DNA of 64,000 bases from Thermacetogenium phaeum DSM 12270 (GTDB lineage: Bacteria > Bacillota > DSM-12270 > Thermacetogeniales > Thermacetogeniaceae). Made by a program: the position numbers and the translations under genes. The notes beneath the pieces were generated by a model that was given only the letters and a program-made list of their open reading frames with translations, was not told the DNA's origin and did not search any database. Where the stretch lies: positions 761,942 through 825,941 of the forward strand of contig NC_018870.1 in the NCBI RefSeq assembly GCF_000305935.1. Direction: 5' to 3'. Below are positions 59,998 to 64,000 of this stretch, piece after piece (the first letter of the stretch is position 1; every line of letters begins with the position of its first letter).

Positions 59998-61980
59998 ATG
60001 GATAATCTACAGAGCTTAGTTATCTATGCTCCGGCAATGGGAGCAATTTCTTTGCTTTTTGCTCTTTACCTGGCGAGCAAAGTAAGCAAAGCAGATCCCG
60101 GAAACGAGATGATGGTGAAGATTTCCGGTTACATTGCTGATGGGGCGATGGCTTTTCTGAGGAAGCAGTACAGTGCAGTTGCTATTTTCGTGCTGATTGT
60201 CTTTTTGGTGCTTTTATTTCTGCTTCCTTCTAAGGCCTGGCAAACCGCCATCTGTTATCTGGTAGGGGCGGTGTGCTCGGCAACGGCAGGGTTTTTAGGT
60301 ATGAAGGTGGCTACTAAAGCCAACGTCAGAACGACGCAGGCAGCCCGCACTTCCCAGAATGCCGCGTTGGGAATTGCTTTTTCCGGCGGGGCCGTGATGG
60401 GCATGTCGGTTACGGGCTTGGGCCTTCTGGGGCTGGGGCTCCTTTACCTCATCTTTGAGGATCCTACCATTGTCAATGGCTTTGCCATGGGGGGTTCCTC
60501 TGTTGCTCTCTTCGGCCGTGTAGGCGGCGGTATCTATACCAAAGCCGCCGATGTTGGGGCCGACCTGGTCGGCAAAGTAGAAGCCGGCCTCCCAGAAGAT
60601 GATCCCAGGAATCCAGCCACCATTGCCGATAACGTAGGAGACAATGTCGGGGATGTGGCCGGCATGGGTTCCGACCTCTTTGAGTCTTATGTTGGTTCCA
60701 TTATCAGTGCCATGACCCTGGGTGTGCTGGGATTGGGATTCAACGGCGTCCTGCTGCCGATGATCATTGCTGCGGCCGGTATTATTGCATCTATCATCGG
60801 AACCTTCTTCGTTAAAACCGATGAAAAATCGAATCCTCTCAAGGCCTTGAACATGGGAACAACTGTTGCCTCTGTCGTTCTCTTGATTGCAGCCTACATT
60901 GCCGTGCGCTTGATTACACCCGATCAACCAGGCTTATTCTGGGCGATCCTGGGTGGCATGGTAGTCGGAATGCTGATCGGCTTTGTGACCCAATACTATA
61001 CCGCTTCAGAATACAACCCGACACGGGGCATCGCCAAGGCAGCAACGACCGGTCCGGCAACGGTGATCATTGCAGGATTGGGTGTAGGCATGCTCTCTAC
61101 GGTTATTCCGATTCTTTTAATTTGTGCTGCAATTATTCTGGCTTTCGTTACAGGTGGCCTATATGGAGTCGCTTTGGCGGCTGTCGGTATGCTGGCGACA
61201 ACCGGTATGGTGGTTGCGGTCGATGCCTATGGGCCGATTGCCGATAATGCCGGCGGAATTGCCGAGATGACTCCTGATTTGCCCGACTCCGTCCGCGCAA
61301 CCACCGATAAGCTGGATGCAGTAGGCAATACCACCGCTGCCATCGGCAAAGGTTTTGCCATCGGATCTGCAGCCCTGACCGCCCTGGCTCTGATGGCTGC
61401 GTATGGACAGGTAGCCGGGATCCAATCCATCAACCTCCTGGATCCGATGGTTATTGTCGGGCTGTTAATCGGGGGGATGCTGCCCTTCTTCTTCTGCGCT
61501 ATGACCATGGGTGCTGTCGGTAAAGCTGCCGGCAAGATGGTGGACGAAGTCAGAAGGCAGTTCCGGGAGATCAAGGGTTTGCTGGAAGGCACTGCCCCCG
61601 CCGACTATGTAAAGTGTGTTGAAATTAGCACTAGTGCGGCCATTAGAGAGATGATTGCTCCCGGTTTGCTGGCAGTCATCGCGCCGATTCTGGTCGGGTT
61701 CATCCTGCGTGCCGAAGCGCTGGGCGGTATGCTGGCCGGTTCCATCGTCTCCGGCGTCTGTTTGGCAATTATGCTGGCCAACTCCGGTGGCGCCTGGGAC
61801 AACGCCAAAAAATATATTGAAGAAGGGAACTATGGCGGTAAGAATTCCCCCGCACATGCGGCAGCCGTTGAGGGTGACACCGTCGGTGACCCGTGTAAAG
61901 ACACAGCTGGGCCTTCTTTGAACATCCTGTTAAAGCTGATGTCCATCGTATCCCTGGTGTTTGTTGCGCCGTTCTTCTAA
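59998..61980 (+). CDS. hppA: Membrane-bound ion-pumping pyrophosphatase, K+-dependent
   Basis: A 660-residue protein with about 16 membrane helices. The pyrophosphate-binding loop is [11 protein letters not shown] (about 181-191) followed by [19 protein letters not shown]. The K+-dependence position reads GNTTAA (about 444), with Ala rather than Lys, the mark of the K+-dependent class. These enzymes hydrolyse PPi and pump H+ or Na+ across the membrane, saving energy in syntrophs and acetogens. Which ion is pumped cannot be told from the motifs read here. TAGGAG precedes the start; a terminator follows. Confidence 0.95.
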   Translation: MDNLQSLVIYAPAMGAISLLFALYLASKVSKADPGNEMMVKISGYIADGAMAFLRKQYSAVAIFVLIVFLVLLFLLPSKAWQTAICYLVGAVCSATAGFLGMKVATKANVRTTQAARTSQNAALGIAFSGGAVMGMSVTGLGLLGLGLLYLIFEDPTIVNGFAMGGSSVALFGRVGGGIYTKAADVGADLVGKVEAGLPEDDPRNPATIADNVGDNVGDVAGMGSDLFESYVGSIISAMTLGVLGLGFNGVLLPMIIAAAGIIASIIGTFFVKTDEKSNPLKALNMGTTVASVVLLIAAYIAVRLITPDQPGLFWAILGGMVVGMLIGFVTQYYTASEYNPTRGIAKAATTGPATVIIAGLGVGMLSTVIPILLICAAIILAFVTGGLYGVALAAVGMLATTGMVVAVDAYGPIADNAGGIAEMTPDLPDSVRATTDKLDAVGNTTAAIGKGFAIGSAALTALALMAAYGQVAGIQSINLLDPMVIVGLLIGGMLPFFFCAMTMGAVGKAAGKMVDEVRRQFREIKGLLEGTAPADYVKCVEISTSAAIREMIAPGLLAVIAPILVGFILRAEALGGMLAGSIVSGVCLAIMLANSGGAWDNAKKYIEEGNYGGKNSPAHAAAVEGDTVGDPCKDTAGPSLNILLKLMSIVSLVFVAPFF

Positions 61981-62001
61981 AAATGGCATTGATAATCCGA
62001 C

Positions 62002-62041
62002 GAGAGGCCGTTCCTCCGATCGGGGGGACGGCCTCTCTCTT
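62002..62041 (+). terminator. Terminator of hppA
   Basis: GAGAGGCCGT (62002-62011) pairs with ACGGCCTCTC (62028-62037), followed by a short pyrimidine run. Confidence 0.8.
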
Positions 62042-62462
62042 ACCAAATCAGCTTTAAAATCGCTTTCATCATCACCCAGCGCCGGAGGAGCTTTAATGAC
62101 TGTTCCGATATAGGCAGAGCGCCGATTAAGATCCGGTTGGAAGCTACCGAAAGCGGGGCAGCGACAATTATCTGACCCTGCAGAGCACCCGTTGGCCTCT
62201 CCTGATCGGCAATGCTTTGGCTACGATGGTATTGTAAAATCGGAAAAGGCCAGCTAACGACCCGGTGGCTTCTCCCGATCGACAGTGCTTTGGCTATGGC
62301 AGAAGGAATTGCGGGATGGATGGCTCCTTAAGGGGAATCGTAGCCGGTTGATTTTACGGTAAAGTGACATGGGTGCGCCGGATAACCTGCAGGAATTTGT
62401 TATGGTAATAGGGAACTTTAATGAGATCAAGCAGCGACAATTAGGACCTTGAGGTTTTTCGG
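62042..62462. repeat. Intergenic region with imperfect 39-bp direct repeats
   Basis: Bases 62187-62225 and 62260-62298 match at about 32 of 39 positions, and CAGCGACAATTA occurs at 62159 and 62433. No reading frame or known RNA is recognised; possible repeated regulatory sites or an old duplication. Confidence 0.5.
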
Positions 62463-63011
62463 ATGTATTTCTTGATTCTTTTGTTTTCCTATCTGCTGGG
62501 CAGTATTCCGACGGCGTATCTTGCCGGGAAGCTGTGGCGCGGTATCGACATCAGGAGGTACGGGAGCGGGAATGTCGGCACCATGAACGCCAGAGCCGTC
62601 TTGGGATGGGGAGCAGCAGTTCCGGTTTTCCTCTTGGATCTCGGCAAGGGAATGCTGGTCGTCTATCTTGCCCGCCTAGCTGGCCTTGAAGGAAACATTG
62701 CTCTTTTGGCTGCGGTGGTCGGGCACATTTACCCGGTCTGGCTGCGGTGGCAGGGAGGGAAGGGGCTGGCAACTGCCTTCGGCGGCTTGCTGCTGGAGCA
62801 GCAGTTCTTTGGTATTCTCGCTTTTTGCGGCGTATGGCTGTGTATCTACCTTTTCAGCAGGGACTCCGACCGCGCCGGGTTGGGCGGAGCCCTGGCCTTT
62901 ACCGGATTGGCCGCCTGGAGGGGTGTTGCCCCCGGGAAGTTGTGGCTGGTGATGATCGGCCTGGTCGTTGCCTGGAAACACTTTGTCGAGTTAACGAGAA
63001 AAGGGCGATGA
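62463..63011 (+). CDS. plsY: Acyl-phosphate glycerol-3-phosphate acyltransferase
   Basis: The 182-residue membrane protein has the PlsY motifs YGSGNVGTMNA (about 33-43), DLGKG (about 59-63) and GHIYPVWLRWQGGKGLAT (about 87-104). It moves an acyl group from acyl-phosphate to glycerol-3-phosphate, the first step of phospholipid synthesis. It is somewhat shorter than the usual about 195-200 residues but keeps all motifs. Nothing suggests functional linkage with its neighbours. Confidence 0.93.
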   Translation: MYFLILLFSYLLGSIPTAYLAGKLWRGIDIRRYGSGNVGTMNARAVLGWGAAVPVFLLDLGKGMLVVYLARLAGLEGNIALLAAVVGHIYPVWLRWQGGKGLATAFGGLLLEQQFFGILAFCGVWLCIYLFSRDSDRAGLGGALAFTGLAAWRGVAPGKLWLVMIGLVVAWKHFVELTRKGR

Positions 63012-63292
63012 GGGGCGGGTCGGTCGCCTGTTTGCGTTAGACGCAGGTCCGGCTTCTGTATAAAACGGCGAGGGATGGGCACCTGTGGTCCGGGGCCGGA
63101 TGGCAGGACAGGGGGAGCAAACCGTCTTTTTGCCCGGCCCGGAATCGGGGTCCGCGGTCTGCTGCAGCTTTTCGGCAGCCGATCTCCGGCATCTTTTTTA
63201 GAGGAGTATAAAGATCTTTTTACAGCAGACAGGAGTTCGGGGAATCGTGTACAATTTTAACTGACAGTCGATTGCAGAGAGGGGAATCGGTC
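63012..63292. other. Intergenic region, nothing recognised
   Basis: About 280 bases. TTGTAC- and TACAAT-like words near 63249 could be part of a promoter for the next gene, but no clear -35/-10 pair is seen. Confidence 0.3.
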
Positions 63293-63799
63293 ATGGAAGT
63301 TACGCAGCCCGACATAAACAGAGTTGATAGTGTGATCCGGGAATACGAGGATGAACCCGGCAGCCTGATCAGCATCCTTCAGAAGGTCCAGGATCTGTTC
63401 GGTTATCTTCCCCTGCCGGTGCTCAGGTATGTAGCGCAGAGAACCGGCATCAAGCTGGCTAAGGTTTACGGGGTGGCCTCTTTTTACAAACAGTTCCGGC
63501 TCACTCCTCGTGGCAAGTATGAGCTCCTTCTCTGCCAGGGCACGGCCTGCCATGTCAACGGTTCGGAGCGGCTGGCAGAGGCGCTCCGCGAAGAGCTGCA
63601 GATCGAGGATGGGGAAACCACCGGCGACGGCCTGTTTACTCTGAGCAGCGCCGCCTGTCTGGGCTGCTGCAGCCTGGCGCCGGTGATGATGATCAACGGC
63701 CGGGCTTACGGACAGCTTACTCCGCAGAAGGCACGGCGAATCGTAAGGGAACTGGCAGAACGGGAGAAAAATAGCCTTGAGGGCGGTGAATGCCGGTGA
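63293..63799 (+). CDS. NuoE-like [2Fe-2S] subunit of NAD-linked hydrogenase or dehydrogenase
   Basis: ATG 63293 follows GAGAGGGG. The 168-residue thioredoxin-like ferredoxin has the helical N-terminus LISILQKVQDLFGYLP, then YGVASFYKQFRL. Cysteine ligands are in LLCQGTACHVNG and in AACLGCCSLAPVMMING. It is the 24-kDa subunit type (NuoE, HndA, HydC) that passes electrons between NADH/FMN and FeS centres. Its stop overlaps the start of the NuoF-like gene. The missing hydrogenase subunit presumably follows outside the window. Confidence 0.9.
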   Translation: MEVTQPDINRVDSVIREYEDEPGSLISILQKVQDLFGYLPLPVLRYVAQRTGIKLAKVYGVASFYKQFRLTPRGKYELLLCQGTACHVNGSERLAEALREELQIEDGETTGDGLFTLSSAACLGCCSLAPVMMINGRAYGQLTPQKARRIVRELAEREKNSLEGGECR

Positions 63800-64000
63800 A
63801 AATCAGAGTCGGCCTGGGCAGCTGCGGTATCGCTGCGGGAGGTATGAAGGTTTGGGAGGCCGTCAAAGCCGAAGCTGAACGGCGCTCCCTGGAGATCGAG
63901 ATGCAGCAGACGGGCTGCGTCGGCATGTGCCACCACGAGCCGCTGCTGGATCTGATCGACGATGGCGGGGAGGTTTACACCTATGGGCATGTTACCCCTG
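63790..64000 (+). CDS. NuoF/HydB-like subunit, N-terminal part
   Basis: ATG 63790 overlaps the previous gene by ten bases and the frame runs off the window. The first 70 residues form the N-terminal thioredoxin-like [2Fe-2S] domain typical of HymB/HndC/HydB (VGLGSCGIAAGG, then QQTGCVGMCHHEPL with the expected Cys pattern). The FMN and NADH domains would follow. It supports an electron-bifurcating or NAD-dependent hydrogenase operon. Confidence 0.85.
   Translation, partial: MPVKIRVGLGSCGIAAGGMKVWEAVKAEAERRSLEIEMQQTGCVGMCHHEPLLDLIDDGGEVYTYGHVTP

Noticed and set aside
1-64000. tRNA, rRNA or CRISPR loci
   Set aside because: No cloverleaf-like sequence with a CCA end, no rRNA motif and no regular repeat-spacer array was noticed; a covariance-model scan would be needed to exclude tRNAs fully.

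Overview
The window looks like the chromosome of an anaerobic, low-to-medium-GC Firmicute (Clostridia; a Peptococcaceae- or Moorella-like syntroph or acetogen is my best guess). The left about 47 kb is occupied by a conjugative element, and the right end returns to core genes. The organism call rests on a K+-dependent membrane pyrophosphatase, PlsY, a HydB/NuoE-NuoF type complex, rubrerythrin and desulfoferrodoxin, strong AAGGAGG ribosome sites, and many clostridial-type ICE genes.

Layout. (1) 1-22,640: transfer region of an integrative conjugative element entered from its middle. It has a secreted protein, a small pilin-like membrane protein, TrbL/VirB6, a DUF4406 protein, PrgI/VirB3, a two-piece VirB4, an amidoligase, a gamma-glutamylcyclotransferase, an M23 peptidase, ParM/ParR-like partition genes, a probable oriT, an RHH accessory protein, a MobP3-type relaxase fused to Sel1 repeats, a DUF3991/TOPRIM protein and VirD4. 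Two insertions interrupt it: a recombinase-in-trio (RIT) element (2185-5697) that replaced the C-terminus of the secreted protein, and a Fic/antitoxin cassette between the two VirB4 pieces. (2) 22,640-41,030: cargo and regulation. This holds rubrerythrin plus desulfoferrodoxin, a type III-like restriction-modification locus with two unknown upstream genes, an IS3 element, a decayed serine recombinase, a glycosyltransferase, a REC-PAS-GGDEF diguanylate cyclase, and an ImmR/ImmA-like repressor-protease pair facing two identical operators. (3) 41,030-47,170: sigma-like factor and an operon of serine recombinases, taken as the integration end of the element. (4) 47,170-58,200: accessory island. 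An IS1634-family IS has a 60-bp target duplication. It is followed by a candidate defence operon (small HTH, ParB-like/HEPN-like protein broken by a stop codon and an IS3, Dam-type methylase, OLD-like ATPase-TOPRIM), then remnants of TnpB, IstA and redox genes, and an intact MntA/HepT pair. (5) 58,300-64,000: an ISNCY/IS1202-like IS, then core genes hppA, plsY, nuoE-like and the start of nuoF-like.

How it works together. Mobilisation would start at the relaxase/RHH/oriT region, be coupled by VirD4 and pass through the VirB3/B4/B6-like channel, with the M23 enzyme opening the wall. Partition genes may stabilise the excised circle. The XRE/ImmA pair probably controls excision and transfer, and the serine recombinases would catalyse integration. 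The strongest candidate for something undescribed is the HTH/ParB-HEPN/Dam/OLD operon at 49.4-55.1 kb. Further candidates are a recurrent Met-Ser-Met C-terminal tail on three unrelated transfer proteins, and the amidoligase/cyclotransferase pair inside the transfer operon. No tRNA, rRNA or CRISPR array was seen.
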